NCBI RefSeq assembly: GCF_016908325.1 | Contig: NZ_JAFBDR010000009.1 | Span: 1 to 64,000 of the forward strand | Source of the DNA: Aquibacillus albus | Lineage (GTDB): Bacteria > Bacillota > Bacilli > Bacillales > Amphibacillaceae | Length of the DNA stretch: 64,000 nt | Reading direction: 5' to 3' | Shown here: positions 17,066-25,725 of the stretch, one piece after another | Numbering within the stretch: position 1 is the first letter of the stretch | Layout: each line of letters starts with the position of its first letter | The notes under the pieces: model-generated | What the model saw: the letters and a program-made list of their open reading frames with translations, nothing else | Told to the model about the DNA's origin: nothing | Databases searched by the model: none | Made by a program: the position numbers and the translations under genes

Positions 17066-17269
17066 ATGCCAAGCAGCAACAACTCAAATCAATTGCTAGT
17101 GCCTGGTGTAGAACAAGCACTAGATCAGATGAAATATGAGATTGCACAAGAATTTGGCGTGAACCTTGGAGCTGATACAACTTCTCGTGCCAACGGTTCT
17201 GTAGGTGGAGAAATTACAAAACGTCTAGTTCAAACAGCAGAACAACAATTTGGTGGCCAACCTAAATAG
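17066..17269 (+). CDS. Alpha/beta-type small acid-soluble spore protein 1
   Basis: A 67-residue SASP that coats and protects DNA in the dormant spore. The germination-protease region is [10 protein letters not shown] (23-32), with Tyr where the usual consensus has Thr before Glu. The DNA-binding block [20 protein letters not shown] (34-53) is fully conserved. An in-frame GTG at 17057 lies inside the SD AGGAGGTG, so the ATG at 17066 is the start. It is almost identical to SASP 2. Expression from sigma-G in the forespore is expected for the family. Confidence 0.95.
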   Translation: MPSSNNSNQLLVPGVEQALDQMKYEIAQEFGVNLGADTTSRANGSVGGEITKRLVQTAEQQFGGQPK

Positions 17270-17384
17270 TTGTATCAGTGTTAGCTTTTAGCAAAATGTG
17301 TCACCGATCAGTAGTTTCCAAGAACTACTAGTCATAAGAATTCGAGTTTCCTGTTAACAATAAGGGTTACAGGAGGTGATAGAA

Positions 17385-17588
17385 ATGCCAAGCAGCAATA
17401 ACTCAAATCAATTGCTAGTGCCTGGTGTAGAACAAGCACTAGATCAAATGAAGTATGAGATTGCACAAGAGTTTGGTGTAAACCTTGGAGCAGACACAAC
17501 TTCTCGCGCTAACGGCTCTGTTGGCGGAGAAATCACCAAGCGTTTAGTCCAAACAGCAGAACAACAATTTGGTGGGCAAACGCAGTAA
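17385..17588 (+). CDS. Alpha/beta-type small acid-soluble spore protein 2
   Basis: A 67-residue tandem paralogue that differs from SASP 1 only at the C-terminus (GGQTQ instead of GGQPK). It has the same KYEIAQEF cleavage region and an identical DNA-binding block. Synonymous differences are frequent, so the pair is not a fresh duplication, and purifying selection or gene conversion keeps the proteins the same. AGGAGGTG precedes the ATG. The promoter region shares ATAAGAATTC and an AACAATA-like block with that of SASP 1. Confidence 0.95.
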   Translation: MPSSNNSNQLLVPGVEQALDQMKYEIAQEFGVNLGADTTSRANGSVGGEITKRLVQTAEQQFGGQTQ

Positions 17589-17660
17589 TCCTCAAGCTTA
17601 CAAAGTGAAAATCGTTTAGTTAAAATAATATTAAAAAATTCTTTCGGAGGTGTATAGGAA

Positions 17661-17861
17661 ATGGCAACAAACAATTCAAACCAATTAGTAGTACCTGGAG
17701 TAGAGCAAGCACTAAACCAAATGAAAACTGAAATTGCACAAGAGTTCGGTGTGAACCTTGGAGCAGACACAACTTCTCGTGCTAACGGTTCTGTAGGTGG
17801 AGAAATCACGAAGCGTTTAGTACAAACTGCTGAGCAACAGTTCGGTGGTCAACCTAAATAA
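17661..17861 (+). CDS. Alpha/beta-type small acid-soluble spore protein 3
   Basis: A 66-residue paralogue. The N-terminus differs ([18 protein letters not shown]), and the germination-protease region is the canonical [10 protein letters not shown], unlike SASP 1 and 2. The DNA-binding block is identical. SD CGGAGGTG precedes the ATG. It is the last gene of the trio and is followed by a terminator. Confidence 0.95.
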   Translation: MATNNSNQLVVPGVEQALNQMKTEIAQEFGVNLGADTTSRANGSVGGEITKRLVQTAEQQFGGQPK

Positions 17862-17884
17862 TAAAAAATTAAATAACAAATGGC

Positions 17885-17916
17885 TAAAGGGGCACTTATA
17901 AAAAGTGCCTCTTTTA
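17885..17916 (+). terminator. Terminator of SASP 3
   Basis: GGGGCACTT pairs with AAGTGCCTC, followed by TTTT. Confidence 0.8.
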
Positions 17917-18074
17917 ATTGTTACCCAGAAAAGTTCTCGGTTGTTTACTATACATAGACAAGGTAAAGGAAAATATATCATTTGATTCCTACACGAACAC
18001 CAATATTTTCTAAGGGTACCATTAAGGCTATTTGACATACTAAATATAGGAATAAACGGTTGGAAGGTGATTCT

Positions 18075-18326
18075 ATGTACGCATGCCCGTTATGTAATGG
18101 TTTTATTTCCAAAAAAGAGAAATGTCCTTCATGTCATCATGAGATGCATAATCAAGGCAGAGTAATTGATTATATGGATGATTATATTGCCTATTTAGAT
18201 TACGATGGAACAAAATTAATCGATGGAGTCTTGGATTCAACAGATCAACATACATGTTTACATTTGTTTCGTTGTAGTGAATGTGAAAAGGATATTCATG
18301 TGCAAATTCAAGAAATCCTTCTTTAA
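18075..18326 (+). CDS. Small zinc-ribbon-like protein, unknown function
   Basis: An 83-residue protein. Cysteine pairs CPLC (4-7) and CPSC (about 18-21) form a probable zinc ribbon at the N-terminus, and a further pair CSEC lies near the C-terminus. The middle is acidic with a YMDDYIAYLDYDG stretch. The frame is open from a TTG at 18060, but ATG 18075 follows GGAAGGTGA. It is a single gene that shares a bidirectional terminator with msmX. No named family was recognised; nucleic-acid or protein binding is only a guess. Confidence 0.75.
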   Translation: MYACPLCNGFISKKEKCPSCHHEMHNQGRVIDYMDDYIAYLDYDGTKLIDGVLDSTDQHTCLHLFRCSECEKDIHVQIQEILL

Positions 18327-18333
18327 TGAAAAA

Positions 18334-18368
18334 TAAAAGGCAACAAGTCTAAGACTTGTTGCCATAAA
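18334..18368. terminator. Bidirectional terminator
   Basis: GGCAACAAGTC, loop TAA, GACTTGTTGCC, between convergent genes. Confidence 0.85.
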
Positions 18369-18380
18369 AATGGGGGATTA

Positions 18381-19481
18381 TTATTTAATTCTTTGTTCAG
18401 TATCTTTATCAAAGAAGTGACACTTATGCATATCGAAAGCTAAATCAACTTTCTCTCCACCGCTGATATCATTTCTAGAATCAACGCGTGCAATGAAATC
18501 GATATCGTTAAGTTTTGAGTACAGGTAAGACTCAGAACCCATTAATTCTGCAACTTCAATTTGTGCATTAATTGTAGATCCAGGATTTGCATCAATAAAT
18601 ACTGGCTCATCGTGAATATCCTCTGGACGAACACCAAGAACAACCTCTTTGCCAACATATCCTTGCTCACGAAGAACTTTCATCTTTCCTTCAGGTACAT
18701 CAATTTTCGTGTTACCAACTTCAATTTTTCCATCAGATAATGTTCCGTTAAAGAAGTTCATAGCAGGAGATCCGATAAATCCACCAACGAAAATGTTATC
18801 TGGCTTATCATATACTTCTTTAGGAGCACCAACTTGTTGAATAAGACCGTCTTTTAATACAACTAGACGAGTTGCCATTGTCATCGCTTCTGTTTGGTCG
18901 TGTGTTACGTAAATAGTAGTTGTTTGTAGACGTTGGTGCAATTTTTGAATTTCTGCACGCATTTGTACACGAAGCTTCGCATCTAAGTTTGATAATGGCT
19001 CATCCATAAGGAATACTTTTGCGTCACGTACAATCGCACGACCCAAAGCAACACGCTGACGCTGACCACCAGATAGTGCTTTTGGCTTACGATCTAAATA
19101 AGCTTCAAGGCCAAGGATTGCAGCAGCTTCTTTCACTCGACGCTCTATTTCTTCCTTTTTAAATTTACGTAGTTTTAAACCGAATGCCATATTGTCATAT
19201 ACGTTCATGTGCGGGTATAGTGCATAGTTCTGGAACACCATTGCGATGTCACGGTCTTTTGGAGCTACATCGTTCATTAATGTGTCATCAATGTAAAATT
19301 CCCCACTTGAAATTTCTTCAAGTCCTGCAATCATACGAAGCGTTGTAGATTTACCACAACCTGATGGACCTACGAAAACGATGAACTCCTTGTCTTTAAT
19401 TTCTAAATTAAAATTATCTACGGCTTTTTCTTCACTTTTGTCATAAATCTTGTCGATATTTTTCAATGATAATTCTGCCAT
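18381..19481 (-). CDS. msmX: Multiple-sugar ABC importer ATPase MsmX/UgpC type
   Basis: A 366-residue ATPase with an N-terminal ABC domain and a C-terminal regulatory (TOBE/OB) domain. Walker A is GPSGCGKST (38-46), the signature is LSGGQ, Walker B is VFLMDEPLSNLD. In Bacillus, MsmX is a shared ATPase that energises several sugar importers, which fits its solitary position here without permease or binding-protein genes. A cre-like site and a long palindrome lie upstream. SD GGGAGGAG precedes the ATG. Confidence 0.92.
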   Translation of the reverse strand: MAELSLKNIDKIYDKSEEKAVDNFNLEIKDKEFIVFVGPSGCGKSTTLRMIAGLEEISSGEFYIDDTLMNDVAPKDRDIAMVFQNYALYPHMNVYDNMAFGLKLRKFKKEEIERRVKEAAAILGLEAYLDRKPKALSGGQRQRVALGRAIVRDAKVFLMDEPLSNLDAKLRVQMRAEIQKLHQRLQTTTIYVTHDQTEAMTMATRLVVLKDGLIQQVGAPKEVYDKPDNIFVGGFIGSPAMNFFNGTLSDGKIEVGNTKIDVPEGKMKVLREQGYVGKEVVLGVRPEDIHDEPVFIDANPGSTINAQIEVAELMGSESYLYSKLNDIDFIARVDSRNDISGGEKVDLAFDMHKCHFFDKDTEQRIK

Positions 19482-19502
19482 TTTAAATTCTCCTCCCGTT
19501 TT

Positions 19503-19516
19503 TGAAAGCGTTTTAC
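19503..19516 (-). promoter_or_regulatory. Candidate cre site (CcpA) upstream of msmX
   Basis: TGAAAGCGTTTTAC closely fits the catabolite-response consensus (TGNAANCGNWNNCA). It lies 22 bp upstream of the msmX start, so carbon catabolite control is likely. Confidence 0.6.
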
Positions 19517-19558
19517 TTATGGTTATTAGTTTACTTAATTTTTAGGGACAGGTAAATG

Positions 19559-19601
19559 GTAAGCGTGCACAAAAATATCTGCTCTCTTTGTGCACGCTTA
19601 C
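19559..19601. promoter_or_regulatory. Perfect 15-bp inverted repeat upstream of msmX
   Basis: GTAAGCGTGCACAAA (19559-19573) and TTTGTGCACGCTTAC (19587-19601), separated by 13 bp. No T run follows on either side, so it is less likely a terminator than an operator or mRNA structure. It lies between the regulator gene (ends 19677) and msmX. Confidence 0.6.
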
Positions 19602-19626
19602 ATATTGCTTGTCTAAAATTCAGAAA

Positions 19627-19654
19627 GAGTCTATCCCCAAAATAGGGAAGACTC
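19627..19654 (-). terminator. Terminator of the CdaR/PucR-like gene
   Basis: Read on the minus strand, GAGTCTTCCC pairs with GGGGATAGACTC and is followed by TTTCTGAATTTT, 23 bp after the stop codon. Confidence 0.65.
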
Positions 19655-19676
19655 CCCCAACTATAATGAAATAGCC

Positions 19677-20588
19677 CTATTTTTTCTCACTGTTTTGCTT
19701 CAACAGCAGTGTTAGATAAACAGATAGGGCTCCTTCAAACTGCTTCACATCAATACCGGTTTTTTCAATAAATTTGTCAACACGATATTGTAAGCTATTT
19801 CTGTGCATATAAAGTTTTTTAGCTGCAAATGTGGCATTGGAGTTACATTCTAAAAAAATACGTATCGTTTGAAGCAAATCTTCTTCATTTACTGTATCAC
19901 GTAAAATAGAATCAATGATAAAGCTAGTGCTCTGACTGCTTAACGGTTTCAGAAATAAATATGGTACTGCTGATACATAATTGATTACTACCTGTTTATT
20001 ATAGGGATAAACATCATAAAAGCATTGTTTAATCCATCCATAGAATGCTTGAGAGTGTTTAATTTCGTTTGAGTAAGGGCCGACGAATAAACGAACTTTC
20101 ATATAAAAATCACTCATAAGAACATCGATGATTTCGCTATAGGAAATCATATCCTCTTCATTTCGAAAATCTTCTTCGATAATCATACCCTCATGGTTGT
20201 TTTCCCATATAATAGGTACCTGATAGGGAAAGAGACCGTGTATTGCTTCTCGAAATGCATCTTGATCAACATTATCATCTGATAGGGAAAAATACACGAA
20301 ACGAAATTTTATGTCGTCTTTATTCGATAATAATTTTTTCGGATTACCTTGATGGAAGAGTACATCAATCCAATCTTCTTCTCTTTTTGTGACAGGAGGA
20401 TGATTGACGTAATAGGGTGTTAAAAAGGTTTCTAATAATAATTCCTCTTTTTTTGTCATTTCCTCTTTGTGTATTCCGACTATTTTGTTTTCCGTTGTTT
20501 TATACCACTCATAAAACTCTGTATCCATCATTTCCTCAGGATTTGCCTCTACCATGCTTGGAAAGATTTCTTTTAATTTCTCAATCAT
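19677..20588 (-). CDS. PucR/CdaR-family transcriptional regulator
   Basis: A regulator of about 303 residues. The C-terminal 60 residues contain the PucR-type helix-turn-helix (CNSNATFAAKKLYMHRNSLQYRVDKF). The larger N-terminal part is a GGDEF-like sensory region without recognisable catalytic motifs. The open frame reaches 20636, but TATAAT sits inside that extension and AAGAGG lies before the ATG at 20588. The ATG at 20609 (after AAAGGA) is an alternative. Targets are unknown; msmX immediately downstream on the same strand is a candidate. Confidence 0.8.
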   Translation of the reverse strand: MIEKLKEIFPSMVEANPEEMMDTEFYEWYKTTENKIVGIHKEEMTKKEELLLETFLTPYYVNHPPVTKREEDWIDVLFHQGNPKKLLSNKDDIKFRFVYFSLSDDNVDQDAFREAIHGLFPYQVPIIWENNHEGMIIEEDFRNEEDMISYSEIIDVLMSDFYMKVRLFVGPYSNEIKHSQAFYGWIKQCFYDVYPYNKQVVINYVSAVPYLFLKPLSSQSTSFIIDSILRDTVNEEDLLQTIRIFLECNSNATFAAKKLYMHRNSLQYRVDKFIEKTGIDVKQFEGALSVYLTLLLKQNSEKK

Positions 20589-20763
20589 ACCATTTGCCTC
20601 TTTCTTCATCTTTTCCTTTATTATAACATGTTCCAACTATACGTTAATTTTTCAAAAAACCTCGTTGCACAACCCTTTTAGACAGCAGGGATTTAGCAAA
20701 ATTTCATATGTAAAGAAAGAAAACACGCTACCCAACCATCATGATTTGGGTAGCGTCTATTCG

Positions 20764-20952
20764 TTAATCTCTCTTGTAAGGAAATTCCTCGTTTTCTTTT
20801 GGTAAATCTCTTGCCTCTTCAATTTGTGTTCGGTCGTCCATGGAGGCAACGGTACCTCCTGCTAAACCTTCATTAATATATCGGTCAACATCAAGCTCAT
20901 ATTTTTCTCGGCCTTCATAACGCTCATCTTTTCGCTTTTCCTTCTTACTCAT
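20764..20952 (-). CDS. Small charged protein, 62 residues, unknown function
   Basis: A hydrophilic protein beginning MSKKEKRKDERYEGREKYE, with alternating basic and acidic residues, no Cys and no membrane segment. GAAAGGAGG lies 7 nt before the ATG at 20952; the frame is open to 21000 but without an SD. It is the last gene of a likely unit with yheC/D (51 bp upstream), which hints at a sporulation role. No family was recognised. It resembles the 50-residue protein at 3158 only in composition. Confidence 0.7.
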   Translation of the reverse strand: MSKKEKRKDERYEGREKYELDVDRYINEGLAGGTVASMDDRTQIEEARDLPKENEEFPYKRD

Positions 20953-21003
20953 TGGCTTTCCTCCTTTCAGGAATAGTTTTTCACGAAATGGAGGAGGCAT
21001 GCG

Positions 21004-22287
21004 TTAATCTGTTTGATTCATTTGTAAATTGTGTAAATAAAAAGCGAATTTATAAGGATAAGAAAAAACCGTAGCTGCCTTTTCATTTAGTTTTGGATGA
21101 TCATATACACTAAATCCTGGTTTTGAATTTGCTTCAAACATCCAAACCTTACCCTCCTCATCGATTCCAAAATCAAATCCAATTTCGCCAACTGGTTGCC
21201 TTAAATAGTTTTCCAATGTGTTACTAACTTTTAAGGCAGTCTTCGAAAGCTTATCTTTCATTCGTTTAGCCTTGTCTTTCGAAAATAAATCTTCAACAAG
21301 ATGAAGCGATCCTCCACGTTGTACATGGGTGGTAAGACTACCTTTTCCAGCAAACTTAGCGCAGATCAATGTCACTTCCCAGCTATTACGGTGATTTTTG
21401 TTCACATGGACACGAAAATCAATCGCACTCGCTCCCTTTCGTAGTAGGGGAATTTCTTTTTGTACAACATATCCCTTCAAACCATTCGGAAAGTGTTGGT
21501 TGAAAAAAGCATTTGGATCGGTATATCGATTCATTTGTGGTACATTTTGACGATAGTACTGGCATTGTATTTCGCTCGTCTCAAGCTTTCTACATTTAAT
21601 GATACCTTCGCCCCGACTACCATGAACCGGTTTTATATAAAGGGAGTCTGTTTCTAGCAATTGTATGATTTTTTGTTTAGAAGGATGTAAAATACTTTCT
21701 GGTAAAAGGTAAGAAGATTCATTACTCCTCATTAACCATTCGTATATTTCCCATTTATTAAAAAAGCCTCGATTAAAAAGTGTTCCATTTGTTTCGATTA
21801 ATTTTTTTGCACGGATTACATTAGGGTGGTGTTCCGTTTTTCGGTTAGGAATTCGGTTATAAACAACAGTAGGAAAATCAAATGTTCCTTGTTTCCATTC
21901 ATTTTCATGTAAATAATAAGCATAAATCTTATTTTGCTTACTCAATATATGTTGATGTCCAAAAAATATGGTTTCATATCCTAACTCTTTCCCAACGTTA
22001 CTCATTTTTCTAAACAACTCAGTTCTTGCCCCAAGTAATAAATCATTCGAATGAAAGCCGGCGATAAGAACACCGAGTACTAGGGAAATAGTACAGCTGT
22101 ATGCTTCTACGTTTAATGATATTTTTTTATTATTTGCAAGGTTAATTTCGGATTTGAGCTTTGATGAAATGTATAAGGTTTGTCTGTCTTTATGATGTGC
22201 AAAGCATTCAACAGATGATTCATATGGACCGTATTTTATTGTTTGAATGGATTGAAAATCTTTGTAAAATTTTTGTGGGACAATCAT
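21004..22287 (-). CDS. YheC/YheD-family endospore coat-associated ATP-grasp protein
   Basis: A 427-residue protein as called from the ATG at 22287. The C-terminal two thirds is an ATP-grasp fold: KPVHGSRGEGI binds ATP phosphates and GEIGFDFGIDEEGKVWMFEANSKPG holds the magnesium ligands. YheC/YheD are spore-associated proteins of uncertain activity. The ATG at 22287 has no SD, whereas the frame stays open 17 codons to an ATT at 22336-22338 that follows GGAGGGG by 5 nt. The true start may therefore be that ATT, giving 444 residues. Confidence 0.88.
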   Translation of the reverse strand: MIVPQKFYKDFQSIQTIKYGPYESSVECFAHHKDRQTLYISSKLKSEINLANNKKISLNVEAYSCTISLVLGVLIAGFHSNDLLLGARTELFRKMSNVGKELGYETIFFGHQHILSKQNKIYAYYLHENEWKQGTFDFPTVVYNRIPNRKTEHHPNVIRAKKLIETNGTLFNRGFFNKWEIYEWLMRSNESSYLLPESILHPSKQKIIQLLETDSLYIKPVHGSRGEGIIKCRKLETSEIQCQYYRQNVPQMNRYTDPNAFFNQHFPNGLKGYVVQKEIPLLRKGASAIDFRVHVNKNHRNSWEVTLICAKFAGKGSLTTHVQRGGSLHLVEDLFSKDKAKRMKDKLSKTALKVSNTLENYLRQPVGEIGFDFGIDEEGKVWMFEANSKPGFSVYDHPKLNEKAATVFSYPYKFAFYLHNLQMNQTD

Positions 22288-22504
22288 TCTACTTTGTTTA
22301 CCTGGATAAAATTTTAGCGTAAATGTTTTAATCGTAATTGTTGCCCCTCCTCGCTATAATTTGTCTTATTAATTATAAGTATGAGAAAAACTTTCAACTA
22401 ATGACCAAATAAATAGCAGATTGCCTTTCAAATGGATGTATGCATTTTTGATGTCATCATCCTAATTAGGCTATACTAAATGTAAGGAAAGAGGTCGATA
22501 AATT

Positions 22505-23641
22505 GTGACAGTAGTTTTAATCCTTTTCATGATGGTTATCATTGGCGCTGTAATAGGTGGGGTTACCAATTCACTTGCAATTAAAATGTTATTCCGTCCC
22601 TATCAAGCAAAATTTTTAGGAAGTTGGAAATTACCATTTACACCTGGGCTGATTCCTAAACGGAGAGAAGAGCTTGCAAAACAGCTAGGCAGAACTGTCG
22701 TGGAACATTTGTTGACCGCAGAAGGGCTGCAGAAAAAGCTGAAGCAATCTGAATTCCAGAAGCAAGTTATTACTTGGTCTCAAGCAGAAATGAAGCGTGT
22801 ACTTGATCAACGATGGAGCACAAAACAAATGCTTGAGAACGTAGGTGTTTACATAACGGAAGAGGATATTCGCAAGTCTATATATCTTTGGTCCAAAAAG
22901 CAGGTAAGCAACTACCTTCTTTCTAAACAGGATCAAACCGTAAACGAGTTAATTGGAGAAACAAATAGCAAAAAAGTGGATGATTATTTGGATCAATTTG
23001 CTATCTATTTACAAGAGAGATTAACTCAGTTTGTCGGAAGTGAATCAGCAGGGATAAAAATTGGTCGGTTGATTGAAACATATTTAGGTGGAAAAGGTTT
23101 TATTGGCAACATGATTTCTTCTTTTTTAGGGAATGAAGGATTAACAGAGAAAGTACAGCCTTTGATCGTGGAATATAGTCAATCTGAAGAAGCACTTGAT
23201 ATGCTAAAGCAAGCGTTAAAGGATGAATGGAACAAGTGGGCAAATCGAACAATTGGTGAAGTCAAAAGTAAAATGAAAGAAATAGAGTTGGAGGAAGTAG
23301 TTGGAAAAGGTCTTTCCTCAAGTTTACCAGTTGATCAATGGCTTGATAAAACAGTGAAAGATTGGATAAAGCCGTTCGAATCTAAGATTTATGATCAAAT
23401 TCTACCTATTATCATTACAAAAATTCTTGATACATTTGCGAATCGAACGCAATTGTTGTTGGAAAAGTTCAACCTCGAAGAAATAGTAGAGAAGGAAGTA
23501 AGGGGCTTCCCTATTTCCCGTGTCGAAGAATTAGTTTTAAATATTTCAAGAAAAGAGTTTAAGTTAATTACGTATTTAGGTGCATTGCTAGGGGGAGTTA
23601 TTGGACTTGTTCAAGGTCTGATTGTTGTATTCCTTCGTTAA
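22505..23641 (+). CDS. yheB: DUF445 family membrane protein YheB
   Basis: A 378-residue protein with a hydrophobic helix at the N-terminus (residues 1-22) followed by GGVTNSLAIKMLFRPY, a long charged coiled middle, and a second membrane helix at the very C-terminus (YLGALLGGVIGLVQGLIVVFL). That layout defines DUF445. Function is unknown; a topology with both ends in the membrane is inferred. It starts with GTG after AAGAGGTCG. YheA follows 116 bp downstream, as in B. subtilis. Confidence 0.9.
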   Translation: MTVVLILFMMVIIGAVIGGVTNSLAIKMLFRPYQAKFLGSWKLPFTPGLIPKRREELAKQLGRTVVEHLLTAEGLQKKLKQSEFQKQVITWSQAEMKRVLDQRWSTKQMLENVGVYITEEDIRKSIYLWSKKQVSNYLLSKQDQTVNELIGETNSKKVDDYLDQFAIYLQERLTQFVGSESAGIKIGRLIETYLGGKGFIGNMISSFLGNEGLTEKVQPLIVEYSQSEEALDMLKQALKDEWNKWANRTIGEVKSKMKEIELEEVVGKGLSSSLPVDQWLDKTVKDWIKPFESKIYDQILPIIITKILDTFANRTQLLLEKFNLEEIVEKEVRGFPISRVEELVLNISRKEFKLITYLGALLGGVIGLVQGLIVVFLR

Positions 23642-23757
23642 TTTCAACTTTTTTAACTTTGTACACCATCCCTATCACTATACATCACTTTTTACGTTTG
23701 TTATAGTGAGTGAGTGGATATAATGTATCCTGACATAAAAGTAAAGGAGGCAATTTA

Positions 23758-24111
23758 GTGGCGAATATTCATGATAGTGCCTATGATTTGGAGAAGGCAA
23801 TTCGAAATAGTGATGAATTTCAAGAGCTAAAAAGCGCATACGATAAGGTTATGTCTGATGATTCTGCAAAAAAGATGTTTGAGGATTTCCGAAATGTGCA
23901 AATCGAATTGCAACAAAAACAAATGCAAGGACAAGAGATTTCAGATGAAGAAGTAGAAAAGGCAAAGAGTGTCGTTGAACTAGTTCAGCAGCATGAAGAG
24001 ATTTCGAAGCTAATGGAACAAGAGCAACGTTTAAATATGTTGATTAATGATGTAAGTAAAATTATTACAAAGCCATTAGAAGAGCTTTACGGAACACCAG
24101 AACAACAATAA
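23758..24111 (+). CDS. yheA: YlbF/YmcA family protein YheA
   Basis: A 117-residue all-helical protein with the YlbF-family core: an N-terminal DSAYDLEKAIRNSDEFQELK, then FEDFRNVQIELQQKQMQG. Paralogues YlbF and YmcA form a complex with YaaT that stimulates RNase Y and sporulation; YheA's own role is not known. It starts with GTG after AAAGGAGG and ends at a terminator. Confidence 0.9.
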   Translation: MANIHDSAYDLEKAIRNSDEFQELKSAYDKVMSDDSAKKMFEDFRNVQIELQQKQMQGQEISDEEVEKAKSVVELVQQHEEISKLMEQEQRLNMLINDVSKIITKPLEELYGTPEQQ

Positions 24112-24117
24112 ATATTT

Positions 24118-24160
24118 TGAAAAAACCTTGACTATTAATGGGATAGCAAGGTTTTTTTTG
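24118..24160 (+). terminator. Terminator of yheA
   Basis: AAAACCTTG pairs with CAAGGTTTT, with a partly paired centre, followed by a T run. Confidence 0.8.
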
Positions 24161-24185
24161 TGCGTTAGGGAAGTATAAAATGGCT

Positions 24186-24415
24186 GGCTTGTGGATAATT
24201 GGTGAGGTTAGCGACGTCCAGCTCCAGTGCCCAGCGACTAGTGAGACTTCCCTCACCTCCGTACGATAAGTCAACATCGGTTCCAACTTAAGGAAGGCCG
24301 ACTAAAACCGGGCTTTGCGCCCAACGTCGGCATACCCCTATGAAGGGGCATGTTTCCTTTATCTCCTGCGGTTCAGTCCAGTCCATACGTCGCTAACAGG
24401 GCGCTTGCGCTTTTG
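24186..24415 (+). repeat. Dispersed intergenic repeat, copy B
   Basis: About 230 bp, nearly identical to 15007-15182 on both flanks. Between GGTT and TGTTTCC a 68-bp segment replaces the 14 bp of copy A. That segment holds two hairpins: GCCGAC...GTCGGC with CGGGC/GCGCCC inside, and CCCC TATGAA GGGG. The terminal inverted pair TAGCGACGT/ACGTCGCTA is kept. It fills most of the 377-bp gap between yheA and yhaO; nothing else was seen there. Confidence 0.85.
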
Positions 24416-24488
24416 GTTCGAACGTGCATTCGTCTTTTCTTTTTGCTAAAATGATAAGGAAAAGAAAATAATGGAAAGGAAGCTGCGA

Positions 24489-25718
24489 ATGAACGATAAC
24501 GTTTCTTTTATTCATTGTGCTGATTTACATATAGATAGCCCGTTCAAAGGATTAAGCAACCTATCACCAGAACTATTCAAAGATGTTAGAGAAAGCACGT
24601 TCAAGGCGTTAGATCGATTGGTGCATGTTGCCATTAAAAAACAAGTAGACTTCATTCTTATCGTTGGAGATTTGTTTGACAGTGAACAACAGAGTATGAA
24701 GGCACAAAGCCGTTTAATGGATGCTTTCCAACAATTATACAAGCATGACATAGACGTATTTGTTTCCTACGGTAATCACGATTATTTAAATGGCCGCATG
24801 TTCTATATGGATTATCCAACTAATGTTCATGTATTTGAATCAGAACAGGTAAGTCATTTTATTTATAACAAGCATCAAAAACCGACTGCTACAATTTATG
24901 GCTTTAGTTATGAGAATCGATCTGTTCATCATAATAAAGCCCATGAATTTCATAAAGAAGGGGATACACCCTTTCACATTGGAATGTTACATGGAAGCTT
25001 ACGTAGTAACACCGATCATGATGTTTACGCACCGTTTCAAATTAGTGACCTTAACACCAAGAATTTTGATTACTGGGCTTTGGGGCATATACACAAGAGA
25101 CAAATAGTTGGGGAAAATCCACCAATCGTTTATCCAGGTAATATACAAGGTAGGTCCAAAAAAGAAACAGGTGAAAAAGGCTGCTATTATGTGGAGATGG
25201 ACGGACAGCATTGCTCGTACTCCTTTGTTCCATTGCAGCATATTAGGTTTGAAGAATTACATGTTGATGCAATTCAGTGTCAACAGCCTTTGGATTTAGA
25301 GTCATTAGTGGATCAAGCAATTAAATCGGTAAAGGAAGATATTGGTAAATGTATTTTACGAATAAATATGACGAATTGTTCAAATGAGATAGAGGCTTGG
25401 TATCAGGCTGGATTTGTACAAGAAATGATCGATGTCATCAATGAACGATATGAAAAAGAAATGGATTGGGTATATATTCAATCTTTCCATGTCGACCATC
25501 AGGTAATTTGGGATAAAGATGAATTGATGAAAGCGAACCACTTTATTGGTGAATTGTTAAGAGCATTTGAATCTTCTGAAGAAACGGATGCATATGTACA
25601 ACCTTTGTTGCATCACCGACAAGCTAGAAAATATTTGCATTCATTCACAGATGAAGAAAAAAAGGAAATTTTAAGTGAAGCTGAAGAATTATTAATGCAT
25701 CATTTAATGAAGGAATGA
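24489..25718 (+). CDS. yhaO: DNA double-strand break repair nuclease subunit YhaO (SbcD/Mre11-like)
   Basis: A 409-residue metallophosphoesterase. Metal-site motifs in order are CADLHID (near 12), VGDLFDS, YGNHDY, HIGMLHGS and LGHIHKR. With YhaN it should form an SbcCD-like nuclease that processes DNA ends. The frame is open from 24471, but ATG 24489 lies correctly after GGAAAGGAAGC. YhaN starts 7 bp after the stop, so the two are co-transcribed. Confidence 0.9.
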   Translation: MNDNVSFIHCADLHIDSPFKGLSNLSPELFKDVRESTFKALDRLVHVAIKKQVDFILIVGDLFDSEQQSMKAQSRLMDAFQQLYKHDIDVFVSYGNHDYLNGRMFYMDYPTNVHVFESEQVSHFIYNKHQKPTATIYGFSYENRSVHHNKAHEFHKEGDTPFHIGMLHGSLRSNTDHDVYAPFQISDLNTKNFDYWALGHIHKRQIVGENPPIVYPGNIQGRSKKETGEKGCYYVEMDGQHCSYSFVPLQHIRFEELHVDAIQCQQPLDLESLVDQAIKSVKEDIGKCILRINMTNCSNEIEAWYQAGFVQEMIDVINERYEKEMDWVYIQSFHVDHQVIWDKDELMKANHFIGELLRAFESSEETDAYVQPLLHHRQARKYLHSFTDEEKKEILSEAEELLMHHLMKE

Positions 25719-25725
25719 GGAAGAA

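Noticed and set aside
17444-17809. 121-codon minus-strand frame in the SASP cluster
   Set aside because: It is the antisense shadow of the repeated, strongly conserved SASP genes.
24065-24286. Minus-strand frame across repeat copy B
   Set aside because: It overlaps yheA, its terminator and the repeat; no SD.
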